A DNA stretch of 64,000 nucleotides from Siphonodentalium dalli (lineage: Eukaryota; Mollusca; Scaphopoda; Gadilida; Siphonodentaliidae): NCBI GenBank assembly GCA_032622095.1, contig CP136069.1, forward strand, positions 86,388,958 through 86,452,957, written 5' to 3'. Below the pieces are notes generated by a model, which did not search any database, had not been told where the DNA came from, and saw nothing but the letters and a program-made list of their open reading frames with translations. Each line of letters begins with the position of its first letter. Position 1 is the stretch's first letter. Positions 10,901-26,000 of the stretch are shown one piece after another. A program made the translations under genes and the position numbers.

Positions 10901-13900
10901 GGGCTATTCAAAAACCAAATTTCAAGTCGATAGCTCTACCCGTTTCCGAGATCTGGTCTGCGCATGCGCGAAGCTGGCGTCGCACGGGCTCGGCGACCCG
11001 ATAAAATTCGTATCCGGGGCAAGATACATTCACACTCCAAATTTCAAGTCGATAGCTCCACCCGTTTCCGAGATCTCGTCTGCGCATGCGCGAAGCTGGC
11101 GTCGCACGGGCACGGCGACCCAATAAAATTCGTATCCGGGGCAAGATACATTCACACACCAAATTTCAAGTCGATAGCTCCACCCGTTTCCGAGATCTCG
11201 TCTGCGCATGCTCGAAGCGGGCGCCGCACAGGCTCGCCAATACGACAACGTCCACCGCCTGGTCAAACTACACACACGTACCAAGTTTCGTCCCGATCGG
11301 TCGAGAATCGTAGATTTGTATCAATGACAGACAAACAAACAGACAGACAAACAAACAGACAAACAGAGGTCTTCAAAATATATATGAGATTAGGACACAC
11401 CTTTACGAACACTTAATTGAATTATAAGCATGTGTAAATGTCACAATATGTATCAAATTTCGTCAAAATCCCGTCGAAAGGCGCGATTTGACCTTGACTT
11501 GACCATTTTGAAGGTCATAGTCATGTCGGGATCACAATTTGACCCGTCCAAAACACTCCCTGGACAAAAGTATCCCTAGGTCTATTCAAAAACCAAATTT
11601 CAAGTCGATAGCTATTCAAAAACCAAATTTCAATTCGATAGCTCTACCCGTTTCCCGAGATCTGGTCTGCGCATGCGCGAAGCTGGCGTCACACGGGCTC
11701 GGCGACCCGATACAATTCATATCCGGGGCAAGATACATTCACATAGCAAATTTCAAGTCGATAGCTCCACCCATTTCCGAGATCTCGTCTGCGCATGCGC
11801 GAAGCTGGCGTCGCACGGGCTCGGAGACCCGATAAAATTCGTATCCGGGGCAAGATACATTCACATAGAAAATTTCAAGTCGATAGCTCCACCCATTTCC
11901 GAGATCTCGTCTGCGCATGCGCGAAGCGGGCGCCGCACGGGCTCGCCAATACGACAACGTCCACCGCCTGGTCAAACTACACACACATACCAAGTTTCGT
12001 CCCGATCTGTCGAGAATCGTAGATTTGTATAAATGACAGACAAACAAACAAACATACATACAGACAGAGGTCTTCAAAATATATATGAGATAGGCTGTTT
12101 TCACTAAAGCAAAACATGCTTCTATTAATAGTGTTGCATTCAATAAGAGTATTTACAGCATTTAAAATTACTACTGACTCCTGTATGATGGTGATGCTAG
12201 CCTGCTTTGTGACAACATCACTAAATTCACCCTCTGAGGTCCTCATTCTGCAAATGTCAGACACACTATATCCAGATTTGCATGTGGTACTGTATCGCCT
12301 GCACATCAGACTGGCATCACCAAATAATTCACCCTCTGAGGAACTCATTCTGCAAATGTTAGACACACTATATCCAGATTTGCATGTGGTACTGTATCCC
12401 CCGCACATCAGACTAGCATCACCAAATCATTCACCCACTGGGGGACCTCATTCTGCTTAGGCCTCATCTTCTTGGAAGTATATATAGTCTCAAATTAACA
12501 TTGTTTGTAGTTACTTTTTCCCTTCTGTTCCTATATCCACTAATTTACAGAAGATATTAAAATGCATAATCGAGGTGACTAATGGATGAACATCACCAAC
12601 TTCAACTGGGAAACTTCAATCAGATCCTTAGTCCACCATAGCAGTTGAGGGAGTTCCCAGAGGGTGAATTTAGTGAGGGAGTTCCCAGAGGGTGAATTTA
12701 GTGACCTAGCCCGTCGTGCGGGATAGTGTCATTAAATTCAGCCTCTCGGGACCTCATTCTGCAAATGTCAGACAAATTATATCCAGGCTTTTTAAATTAA
12801 AATTATTGTGATATATCTTCAATATTGGCGATGAGCAACTCAATGGAAGATAGAATAATATCTGATTAGGTATCCAATATGTGAATATTAGGCCCAAAAA
12901 AAAGTGTGTTATTTTGCACAACAATCCCGTACTTTATGGTTCAGTTTAGTAATTTTCATTTGGATCAACTTTGTACATTAATTTTTTCAATAAATATGTA
13001 ATGAAATATCACATTTTCAGATCAGCTGATGAAAGCGATTGGTATAAAAGACAAACCTAAAATCCTGGATTTAACAACCAAGACAGCGACTGCCGAAATG
13101 CTAACAGAAGCAAGGATAAACTGTAAGGCAGATGAAAAGGTGAGTCAAGATCATACATGTGATGTGACTACAAATTGTCAGCGGACAGGTTTTTCATGTA
13201 TGGGAGAATGGAAGGAGCCTTTTGTTTGTCAATTTAATAATAAGTCTGCACTTAGTACCCTTGAAGAAATGTGGAAAGTTAACAGAAACGGTTGTAAGTT
13301 TTATTTATTAGAATAACAGTTTGGGATCACATAATAATTTGCCTTCCACATTCTATGCAATGTTGCCTTTGTCTAATTATACCCCCATTCTCGAAGAGAA
13401 TGGGGGTATACTGGATCGATCTCGTCCTTCTGTCCATCTGGCCATCTATTCCTCCATTTTGCCATCCATTGGTCCGGGCAGATATCTGAAACACCAGTTG
13501 ACGGATCTGAATGAAATTTGGTATGGATGTTCACTACTATGAGAGAATTCAACAGAGTGTTTAATCGTTTTATTGAGTGTTTCATAAAAAAAATTCTGGA
13601 TTTTCAGTTATAGAGTTATTCATCTTTCTTTATCTGGAAATGTTGTTTTTTTTGTCTGTCCGAGCATATATCTGCACCACCGGTTGTCGAATCTCAATGA
13701 AATTTGGTATGGATGTTCACTACAATGAGGGTAATCAATTGAGTGTTCAATCGTTTTATTGAGTGTTTCATCAATTTTTTCCAGTTTTCCGTTCAAGAGT
13801 TATTCATCTTTGTAGATTTGGAATTGTTGGTTTTTTTTTTCCATATCTCCACCAGAGGGATATCAATGAAATTGATATGGATGTTCACTATTATGATGGC

Positions 13901-16900
13901 AATCAAATTGAGTGTTCAATCGATTTGTTCATATTTTCATGGTCTACAGTTATTTATCTTTGTTTATATGAAAATGTTGGGTTTTTTTTTTTCCGATCCA
14001 AGCCGATATCTTACCCTTACTTTGTCGATTCGAATTTGCTATCGTGGGGGTATGCCAGCACTGCCGGTGCAATCTCTTGTTGGTTTACTTTTATCTATTG
14101 GGGAACGTAGCCTAAATTTTGTTTTAAATATAAATTGTTTTGCTCTACCTAATATTTAAATTTAGCTCATTGTGTGAAAAGCTTTTTAGTCGAGTTTTTT
14201 TCCAAAACTCGACTTATAGTTTGATGAGGGACGGTGGGCGGTCAGCTCGTTAGCGCGATAACTTCAACAAACGTTATCCGATTTGATTGAAATTAGGTAT
14301 ATAGGTGTCTCCCAAGAATATCTCAGATGAGTTCGAAAACCGGCCTGGTCCGATAAAATTTGATAGAGTTATGGCCCTTAATTAGTCATTTTTCACGAAT
14401 TTTCAGCTCGTTAGCGCGATAACTTCAACAAACGTTATCCGATTTGATTGAAATTTGGTATATAGGTGTCTCCCAAGAATATCTCGGATGAGTTCGAAAA
14501 CCGGTCTCGTCCGATAAAATTTGATAGAGTTATGGCCCTTAATTAGTCATTTTTCACGAATTTTCAGCTCGTTAGCGCGATAACTTCAACAAACGTTATC
14601 CGATTTGGTTGAAATTTGGTATATAGGTGTCTCCCAAGAATATCTCGGACGAGTTCGAAAACCGCCCTGGTCTGATAAAATTTGATAGAGTTATGGCCCT
14701 TAATTAGTCATTTTTCACGAATTTTCAGCTCGTTAGCGTGATAACTTCAACAAACGATATCTGATTTGATTGAAATTTGGTTTATAGGTGTCTCCTAAGA
14801 ATATCTCGGTCGAGTTCGAAAACCGGCCAGGTCCGATAAAATTTGATAGAGTTATGGCCCTTAATTAGTCATTTTTTCACAAATTTTCAGCTCGTTAGCA
14901 CGATAATTTAACAAACATCATCCTATTTGATTGAAATTTTGATATATAGGTGTCTCCCAAGAATACCTCGGACGAGTTAGAAAACCGGCCCGGTCCGATA
15001 AAATTTGATAGAGTTATGGTCCTTAAGTAGTCATTTTGTACGAATTTTGAGCTCGTTAGCGCGATAACTTCAACAAACGTCATCCGATTCAACTAAAATT
15101 TGGTATATAAGTGTCTTCCAATAATATCCTGGACGAGTTCGAAAACCAGCCTGGCCCAATAAAATTTGATAGAGTTATGGCCTTTAATTAGTCATTTTTC
15201 GTGAATTTTTAGCTCGTTAGCGCAATAACTTCAACAAACGTCCTCCGATTTGTTTAAAATTTGGAATAGACATACTTGCCAAGAATATTTCGGACGAGTT
15301 CGAAAACCAGCCTGGCCCGATAAAATTTGATGGAGTTATGGCCCTTAATTAGTCATTTTTCGGTTTTACCTATTAATTAGTCTACCGATACTGATGCACA
15401 CCAATTGGCGGTAGCCACCGGCGGTAAGCCACCGAAAACGAGACACAGCATCTCTGATGCCACCTCTTGTTTATAATTTGTTATCCAAAGCAAGCAATTC
15501 GCTTAAACTTTATCTAAACTATCAATGAATTGATGATTGAATCATTGGCATTAATGTATTTATGTTAAATGTTGTGTCTCAATACTCATGTTGTTTTGTG
15601 AGTCATTGATTGATTGACATAATATCTATGTTATTTTAGGACATGTATCTGTACTATTTCCTGCGACAGTACCCCGGTCGGACTTTGGTGTTTGCTAACA
15701 GTAAGGACTGCATTCGACGTATGGTGTCTGTCTTTACCTTACTCGGCTCGAATCCTTATCCGTTACATGCTGACATGCATCAGAAGCAGAGACTTAAAAA
15801 CCTTGACAGATTCTCATGTAAGTTCATATTTTTAAGATCGTGTATCTCTTCCTAGCAACAAGCCTGCAAATAGTGTTTTGTCATTTGCAGAATGAGGTCC
15901 CCAGAGGGTGAATTTGGTGATGCTAAGGTGGGCTAGCATCACCAAATTCATCCTCTGGGGATCTCATTCTGCTTAGTCCTCAACTGCTAATGGGAGACCT
16001 AGGATCAGGTTGAAGTTCCCCAGTTGAAGTTGGTGATGTTATCCCATTAGTCACCTTGATTATGCATCTTATCTTCTGCAAATTAGGAGATATAGAAACT
16101 TTCCAGAAGGGAAAAAGTAACTAAAAACAATGTTAATTTGAGACTATATATACTTCCCAGAAGATGAGGCATAAGCAGAATGAGGTCCCCAGAGGGTGAG
16201 TTTGGTGATGATAGCCAGCTGTGCGCGATAGCATTTCTAAATTCACCCTCTGGGGACCTCATTCTGCAAATGACAGACACACTATTTGCAGGCTTGCCTA
16301 AAAAGTTTTATATATATTCAGAGAGGATAATAGATAGGAATCGAAGATGCCTGTCCGGAAAAGCTTTTATCAGTTAACTAGCTGGGGCACCCGGCATTGC
16401 TTGGTGAAGAATACATTTTTTATTAGTCGTCCTTCATGTCATTTTAAATAATTATTAGTCATCTGTGGTAAACAGCACCTATTGCATGACTCTCCGGATA
16501 AAGTTGATAATAAGCACTCTTTATTGCTAATTATTAGTGACTCTTTAATCCAATTTTCCCACATATCATCTGGGCTGATAATAAATGGTCTTTATTGATC
16601 ACATAATTTATTAGTCCCCCTTTAAGTCATCTGAGGTCAAACGTGCCTATCCCATGACAATCCCCTGCTCAGGTGACCCATTTCTACCTATTTTGCTACA
16701 TATCTTCTAAGCTGATAATAAATGTTCTTTATTGTTCATATTTGCCCCTATAAGTCGTCTGCTGTCAACGACATGACACACTAGGGGTCAATTTATCCTT
16801 GTCTTTAAATTTTCACTGACCAGATTGCAACCATTTTGGGTACATAATTAATTATTAAGTTAAATTAATTATTAGTGCCCTTTGTAGACATCTGAGGTCA

Positions 16901-19900
16901 ACAGGACATACCTAATCAGATTCCCCAGGTCAAATTACCCATATTAAAAAAAATTCCACTCAGATGATCCAACCGTTTGGTCTCCTCTAACCAAAATATA
17001 TATAAAATAATGATTAGTGCCCTTTTAAGATGGCTGAGACGAACAGGACCTATATAGTGATGCTCTCCGGATCAAATTACCCATATATACTAATTTTCAG
17101 CTCTGATGGTTGAGCTTATAAGCGGACAAACGAACATATGAACAAAAAAAATTGAGTTCTATTAGTGTAGATATCGATTTTATTTAGAATTTTGCTCCTA
17201 TAATACCGGGACAGTGAAAGTGGTTATTTATAGGACAGAAAGCGTGGAAAAGTTCGGAGCGTACTAAGAAAGAGAAATCTTATCCTGTTAGTACCCCCCA
17301 ATCAAGTCAATTGTCATTTCAACTAAGAGATTTCACCATGAATTTTGCTTGGTTGCATAAGAAATAAACCACTTTATTATGCCTTTATAGACAAATAGTA
17401 TCCCCAAAGTATTCTCTTTTATAATTATGCATCCATAATCCCTTTTACTGAATGGAATATCTCATGCAGTTCTAAAAGTATACATTGAAGATGTTCTTGT
17501 GTAGGGCTGTTCAGATATTGTAAGCAGACAGCAGGCAGGATTCATTTATAGGCAGGTTTGCAGTCCTTCCCACGAGGAAAACACAGCGAGAGCACTTATT
17601 TGCTCTTGTAATTCAGAAGACGGGTGTAATTGCGCCCATAATACAATCGTAAGTTGGGTATTTCTCAAACAAAATGACATTTTGGGATAGAACTATGTCC
17701 AGTTAAATTTTCACATGCCCATAATTTAACTGAGATGGGAAAGGTTCTAAATATACCTTCAAAATGTTAAATATTGAATCAACCATGACAGTGACCATGA
17801 ACATTTTGATAAGAGGGATGAGTGCATACGGGTGCGAGAGCAATCGCTCCCTTCTCCTGGGAAGGACTGGTTTTGCTATTGCTCAGCTCTTGGACTTCAC
17901 CAACAGGCAATACCTTGACAAACTAAACTTCATCTTGAACACCAATTATCAATGATTATGAATTCTTAGCACTTTGATATTAGGCCAAATAAAAAATACT
18001 ATTTGAGTCTCAGACACCGCCCCATTGAAATAAATGGTCCCCATTGGACGTTTTGTTTTGATATTGGATATTATGACCCAAATATATTTAAAAAATAAAA
18101 ATTTCCAAATTATTTTGGTATGTTTTTACCAACATGTCCATACGTATTGAGTATTAATTGCAATATACATGAACTCTTAAAATATCTGTGTAATGTGTGA
18201 AGATTGACTATCATGTATACATATAGTGACATAGACCATTAAGTAGATTACCACATTGAAGAAAATGATTAGCTGATCATCATAGTCTGGTGTACTAAAT
18301 TGTAGCTCCAGAACAATTGAAAGGCACTGGAGGAAATTCAGGATCACGTGTTATAATGGAGAGGTGTCAATTTATAGACAACAATAACAAGGGACATTAG
18401 AAAATTATCAGTAATCTCTATGTCATATACTAGTTGCCCAATGTAATTTGTATATCAGATTGAATGAGTGTATATGCATACACAAAGTTCCCTCCACATT
18501 TTCTGACTATTACTAGACAAGGGAAGCTATCATAATCCATGCTTATATATATTTTTCTTTTGCTTTCAGCACATGAGAATGCGTTATTGCTAGCATCAGA
18601 TGTGGCAGCTAGAGGTTTAGACATACCCAATGTCCACCATGTGATACACTACCAGGTTCCGAAATCAGTTGAGGTGGGTACTATAAAGATAATAATTACC
18701 TTACTCGTATTTAAATTTGCATTGTTCTATTTTTCACGCAGGAACATGTGAGTAAATTTTAAACTGAGCAAAAAACTCGAAAAGTTTAACATAGAGAATT
18801 CATGGGAAAATTATATGGATAATGAGTTGTATTATAGGCGGCTCAACTATTAACACTTTCATGATGGGAGCTGCGCTGGTGCAGCATTAAAGATCCTGTG
18901 CCAGTGTATTCTCTTCTTCAATAAGGAGCCTCTCATAAATAAGAGAATGCACTGGCTTACACAGTCAAGGTATATATTGTTAGGCTAATGTATTCTCTTA
19001 TATATGTGAGGCTCCCTATTGGAGACTCGCATGTATAAGGGAATGCATTTGGCACAGTTTTCGCAGAAAATTTCAGGAAGCTCCCGTCATCAAAGGGTTA
19101 GATCATGTCATGAGTCTCAACTCGGGCCAGAGAAAAGATTCAACGATAAACTACTTGATGCTTCTAAATTCAGATCCTATGTATATGATCATTGTGGTCA
19201 CTTTTAACTATTGTATTATTTCATGGCAATGTTATCCATAGCTATTTAAATCTATTATTGGACCAATAATATTATAAATAATAATCATCACAAAACCATG
19301 TAAGTATACAGTTATCATTTTCTCGCTGTATATTTACGTCATGATGGTCTTTATACATGTATCTACCTTTAGATTTGAAACTGTCATCGGTTACATGGCT
19401 TTTACGGAAACAGGTTTTGTCAGTTTTGAATTCTCTTTGAAACCGAGTGAAAAATAATACTATGCCATGCTAAATATGAATAAGGTAGTAAATTTTATGA
19501 TGATGACTGATTACTTAAAGGCACATATATTTTCCCCTTGATATTGTTATGATATGAGCATTAATTTTGGTGGAAAACTGCGTTTAAAACGTGTGGCATT
19601 GATGAATTATATTCCTGTCCGAAGAAATTGAACTTCTGACACTGGTGAAATTCCGTCAATCGGAACATGGGATTTATCTCAATTTGAAACCATGATATTT
19701 TTTTCCTTTCACAGAATTATGTACATCGGAGCGGGAGGACAGCGCGAGCAAGCAAGGAAGGTCTGAGCATAATGTTCGTGTCTCCAGACGACATCCGGTC
19801 CTACCGAAAAATCATCAACTCTGTTAACAAAGGTCAGATTTATTACTGGTTCTTGATTTTTTATTTTTAAATTGAAGAAATGTGGTCAGCTCAGCTATAT

Positions 19901-19991
19901 TACTGGGAAATAAAAATGGATTTCACGGAGCTGGTAATGCGGAAATGATAGAAGGATGTAGTATTTTCATAGCTCACCCTGGTAGCTGTGT

Positions 19992-20024
<33 letters not shown>

Positions 20025-23000
20025 CATGACATTCGGGTATATATTCGAGGGCTCCAGTCTGCATCTGTACAAACATATCACTATGTAACTTTAATAATTA
20101 TCAGATTTTTTTGTCCTTTGGTACTGTGAATAACCCAGCTTGTAGGGGGGGGGGGGGGGGGGCAAATGACATACTACGAGTTCATTCCATCTGTTCTTAC
20201 TGCTGGAATTACGGCCTTGTTGAATATATAAATTTGCGAATATTCACTATGTACAGACATTTTGCATTGTAGATCCCGGATCATTGGTCAGACTCAAATG
20301 CTAGTTCCATTCCTCATAGAAATGCATTGACAGAAGGATACTGACATGCAGTGGGTTTCGTCCATGAAATTTGTCAAAAGTTATTGCCCTTGCTGGACTT
20401 GAAAATAGCTAAATTTCCATCTGTGCAACACATGTAGCATTGTTACTCAAGTGTCAATAGTTAGGTTTGAATACCTTTTGTTATAGTGATGGACCAATAT
20501 GAGGGAAAGGATACCACCATTCAATGGGTTTCATCCCTTTTTTTTCACAGAACGTTCTTTCTTGGGCTTATAAAATAGCAAAAACTTTCTTTCATCCAAG
20601 TAATTATTATTGCCACTCTCTAGACTGAGCATCAGTCGGCACATACCATGCTTTAGAATTAGAATTATGAATATTGGCTTCAAAATTTTATTATAGGGGA
20701 TGATGTTCCAGTTTTCCCAGTGGAATATGACTACATCAGTGCAATAAAAGAGAGAGTTGGTTTGGCTATTGAAATCGATAAAGAGGAGCATAGGTTTGTG
20801 ACTTAGGTTTTCCTGAAATTTATGTTGACAAATTGTTCAATTATTTACATATTTTCCAATCCAAAATTCATTTTTTGCTGGTATTTTTCTCTTTTATGTC
20901 ATTTTATCCAGAGTTCAACGCTTTTCCTCAAATTTATCCACAACTAGAATTTAGATTAGGTGTTTGTTGAGGACATAATGGTCCAAAGGCTTAAAGGATA
21001 AATTCTATGCATTGCTTGGAAAATTGTACGATTTTACCATAAAATTACCCATATATCCATTAATTTCTAGAATTCTTGGAAAAATAAAAATTCTCTCTCC
21101 CTCATCCAATTTCCCATATGTAATTGCCTGAGAACACAGGTATTTAACTCTCCCATGACAGGAGCTTCCTGAAATTTTGCAAAAATCCTGTGCCAATACA
21201 TTCTCTTATATATGCGAGTAAAACATTGGCCTAACAAGATTTATAATGACCATGTAATCCAGTGCATTCTCTTATATATGTGAGGCTCCCTGTAGGAAAC
21301 AGCATATATAAGAGAATGCACTGGCACATGATCTTTAATGCTGCACCAGCACAGCTACCGGCATGAAAGGGTTAATGTTAATGCAAAAAATCAAGATAAA
21401 ACTCCAGAGAAAAGCTTCAACAATCAGATAACCTGCAGAATAGGTCAACGAGAATGGCATTCGTAGATCTCTATATAAGAGAACAGCATTCGTGGATCTC
21501 TATAAAACTTCAACACTCAGATATGGCCTCGAGTTTTTCACTCTCCGATGTCACCAGTGACACAGCTTAACCACAGCGGATTTTCACTCTATGAACCCTC
21601 CAACCAGCCTCTTTTTGCTATTTGGCCAGCTGGAACAACTCAATGGAGTTAAGTTTCTCAAGGAATTAAGTCTCTTGTGGAAACGGTCTTCCAAAGATGA
21701 CAGTTTCAGCGAACCAGTGTAGATTAGTACCCAAAACTGTTCACGCTGTTGTTGGCCATTGGCCAGATTTTTTCGAAAATGACAAAATTTTTGGCAAAAA
21801 AGTTTCAAACCTATATATAGTCAGCAATCACCTCTTACAATAGAGACCTTTCGCAAAATCACAATTACGATTGCGGAGGGGATTTATTATCCTAGTAAGG
21901 TGGACACCATCACAACTTACATATGATGGTTAATTCGTGAGACGGCATATGCTCCACTGTATTCAGTCAGGGACCAGCCGAGTGGGCGACTTCTTCGCCC
22001 TAGCGCCGTCCGCTTCGCCTTATTTTTGCAGTCGGGCGAAGTTCAAGTCGCCCTGAAAATTCCAAAGTTGACTGACGAAAATCGGCAAAATTCCCCAAAT
22101 AATTTATGATAATTTACAACTGTCAACAGTGATTGCACACAATACTCCACTATCAGGGTGTTGTAAAACAATTAACACCTGTATTGCTCCAATCTGGAAG
22201 CATGTTGACAACGGAGTCTGATTACTGGCAGCTGTGAAAACATCGTCGGGCCTCAAGTGTTAATCTGGTTGTTGTGATTTTTAGATTACCGTGATTACCA
22301 CACCTTACAATGAAGATTACAACTCACAGCTCTCACAATGTGTCAGTTCATCACTCCCTCTATGGAGTTTGGTTAAAGAAATTTTAAAACAAATTCATTT
22401 GTGAAGCATATTAAATTTTCAAACGGGATTACTAATAGAGCGCAGTGAAAGTGTTCATGATTTCGTTTCGTTTCGGTTTGATAAATATTGTTGGCATTTT
22501 TAAAAACCCGAAAAATATGAAATAAAATCTTGTCATTCTCCCACAATTACGATATAAAATGCTGCTATCCTCTCACAATTATGTTTGGGTATTATTAATA
22601 GTTATTAGGGTCATGAAGTGAACATAAAGACTCCATATTTCAACCATTGTTTCATAAGTTTAATTGACATATTACATCTCTCCTATTTTCGTTCTATAGC
22701 GACTCCTGTCGTAGTACTGTTCAATTTAAGTTTTGTAGACTCACTTCGCCCTATAGAACGGCCACTTCGCCTTATTTTGATAGTAGGGCGAAGTCATTTC
22801 GCCCTGAAAATATGGTCTAGGCTGGTCCCTGTATTCAGTTACATATATTTGATGGAAAAGTAATGACACATATATTTGATGGAAAAAGTAATGTGTGTCT
22901 CTTTCAGATCCCATGTTTTTATCCGTGTTTTATACACCACATGGATTGTGTTAGAGCATCCCCACAAGGTCCATATACTGGCAGAATTTTGTCCATATCT

Positions 23001-26000
23001 GCAATCGTAATTGTGATTTAGCAAAAGATCTCTAATATCACCCGATTTCACAACATGTAAACCCTTACTTTCGTTGATAGTCCTTCAGGACCTTCCTCAA
23101 GATCTGGTACAGTGCCATTGACACTTTCAGTTTCCAAAGTTATGATCATTAGAGTGTAATATACGTCCATCCCTGTATCTGTCATTTTAGATGGGATGTA
23201 AATGATCATTTAAATATTAACATTGCGATGAATGGATACATCCTACAGGCTTTATTCATCATCACAGGCCAGATTTAAACATCTTTCAAATTAAACCACA
23301 TCAGAAAATTAATAAACCTCCACAGAAAAGCCAACTTTCTCTGCGGTGCATTTGTTTATATAGAAATGTTGATATTTTGTCTGTCCGCATGAATGTCTCA
23401 ACAATGGGTGTTTAGATCTCAATGGAATTGGGTGGAGATATTCAACACAAGGACAGTTTAAAAGAGAAAAAAACAGTTCTGAAAAATGGCCAATGTAATT
23501 CTGAAATGGCAAAACAATTTGCCAAAAGATTTTTCTGGCCAGCGAAACCCTGACCTTTGGATAACGACCAAGTCATGCTTATTAAAGATGCATAATCCAA
23601 ATTAATGGTGCCAAATGACTGTTTCTTTGGCTTCCGGGTGAAAAATATTTGATTCGAGTCGAGGAACCCACCCATCAAAGCTCAGATTGATCATATATAA
23701 ATTTTTGAAATTTGTTATTTCTCGAAATGTTTAATTATTTGTGGCCAGAAACGAGTCGTCAAACCGATTGACTCAGACAAAATTGCAAATGAAGATGGAT
23801 AACTCTAAAATCAAGTGGTAATACAGCCAAATTTTGTGACACGAAAGTGATAATACGGCCATATTTAATTGAACAACATTTTGATAAATATCACGTTTTG
23901 GGAAATTTTATACCATAGTTGACAGCGGTTAGCATTATTTTGTTGTAATTAATCGATTCTGATAACAAAAGCGTATTTTGAAGAAATTTTGTTGTTGTTT
24001 TAACTTGATGATATGGGGACCGTCTGATCGGATTGACTACCTTTATGAACATGTAAATCAATTAAGGTATAGTTTTAGCATGAAGTACCAATAGTATAAA
24101 GATGCCTTTCACTTTCTTATAGGTTTCAGAAACTAAAGAGACAGAACGATTGGTACAAGAGGTCAGCGGAGGAACTGGATATAGATATTGATGATGACAT
24201 GCTGTATCCTTTTAACAGAATTAAGAATAACTGGTTTTATTATACCCCCCCCCCCCCCATAACGAGTTATCCCCTTTTTATACGCCCTTTTGAAAAAAAG
24301 GCCGTATTATAGTATTGGTCTGTCTGTCCGTCCGGGCGTCTGTTAACCTGTTGTCCGGATGATAACTTTAGTTAGAGTGAACCAAAATTAGTCAAATTTG
24401 GTATGTGGGTTTATTAGCCGAAAAGTAAGTTCAAGTTCGAATTTGGGTTCCGCCCGCCAATTTTCACCGGAGTTATGCCCCTTATTTAACGTTTTTTGAC
24501 TTGGAAAATCCTTGAAATTTGTTGTCCGGATGATAACTTTAGTATAGTTTATCGGAATGAATCCAAATTTGGTATATTACTTTCTCCCACCAAAACACAG
24601 GTCAAGTTCGAACTTGGGTTCTGTCCGACCATTTTTGGCAGAGTTATGCCCCTTTTTCGACTCAGAAAATTCAGTTTTTCTTATGTTTTTTGGTTTCCGG
24701 ATGATGACTCGATTTTGGAATGTTTATACGCAAAACCCGTTTTTTTGTGGATTACATATATCAAAATACAGCTCAAGTCCGAATTTCGTTTTAATCCGAT
24801 AATTTTTGCGAGAGTTATGGCCCCTTTTTTGACGTAATTTGACTTAGAAAATCCCTGAAATTTGTTGTCCGGATGATAACTTTAGTTAGAGTGAACCGAT
24901 TTCAATCAAGTTTGGTATGTGGGTTTATTAGGAGAAAAGACAGCTCAAGTTCGAATTTGGGTTCCGTCCGCCAATTTTCACCGGAGTTATGCCCCTTATT
25001 TGACGTAATTTGACTTAGAAAATCCCTGAAATTTGTTGTCCGGATGATAACTTTACTAGAGCTTATTGGATTCAATGATAATTTGGTATATTACTTTCTC
25101 CCACCAAAACACAGGTCAAGTTCAAATTTGAGTTCCGTCCGCCAATTTTTACCAGAGTTATGCCCCTTTTTTACCAGTTTCCGCCGACCCAAGAGAGGGC
25201 GTATATTGCATGCCCAGCGTAGCTCTTGTTTCGATTTTATTCCCCTTTTTCGACTGAGAAAATGTTTTTCGACTTCGAACATTTTCTCAAGATGCATAGC
25301 TTTGTTCGAGCTTGTTTTCCTACATTTTTCTGTCATTTTTAGCTCAACTTTAAAATTTGTCATGGATGTTAATATTGACATGTAGATGGGAACGAGTTCG
25401 GCCAAAAAATAGCCATCTTGGATTTTACTCTTTGCATGACTAAATTGTTTGGCACGAGCTACAGGTTGTACCTTTGGTTGGATCATCATGAAATTTGTCA
25501 TGGATGTAGATGGGAAACAAGTCATTTTGGGGTCATTCGGCCAAAAACATGGCCGCCAGCAGCCAACGTAGATTTTACTCTTTGCATGACTGAATCCTTT
25601 GGCACTGGCTACAGGTCGTACGTTAGGTCGGATCATAATGAAATTTGTCATGACTATTAACATTGACATTTAGATGGGAACGAGTCATTTTGGGGTCATT
25701 CGGGAAAAAAACATGGCCACCAGTGGCCATTTTGGATTTCAAAATTCAATCCAGTAGCACAGGCTACAGGTCGTACTGTTTGTCTGATCATCATGAAATT
25801 TGTCATGGATGTTAATATTGACATGTAGATGGGAACGAGTAATTTTGGGGTCGTTCGGCCAAAAAACATGGCCGCTGACAGCCATTTTGGATTTTACTTC
25901 GTCCGTGTGTGTTCATGATCCGTCAACAATTTCCTTTGGCACGGGCTACAGGTCGTACGTTTGGTCGGATCATAATGAAATTTGTCATGACTGTTAACAT

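Noticed and set aside
10801-12143. Arg-rich open frames of 67-150 codons on both strands
   Set aside because: They follow the 122-bp GC-rich monomer on both strands with no splice or family features.
17764-17955. 63-codon frame in the intron between DDX24 exons e and f
   Set aside because: No family resemblance and no good splice sites; exons e and f already join in phase.
19882-20088. Polyproline-containing 68-codon frame
   Set aside because: The proline run is a translated poly(C) tract in an intron, with no other support.
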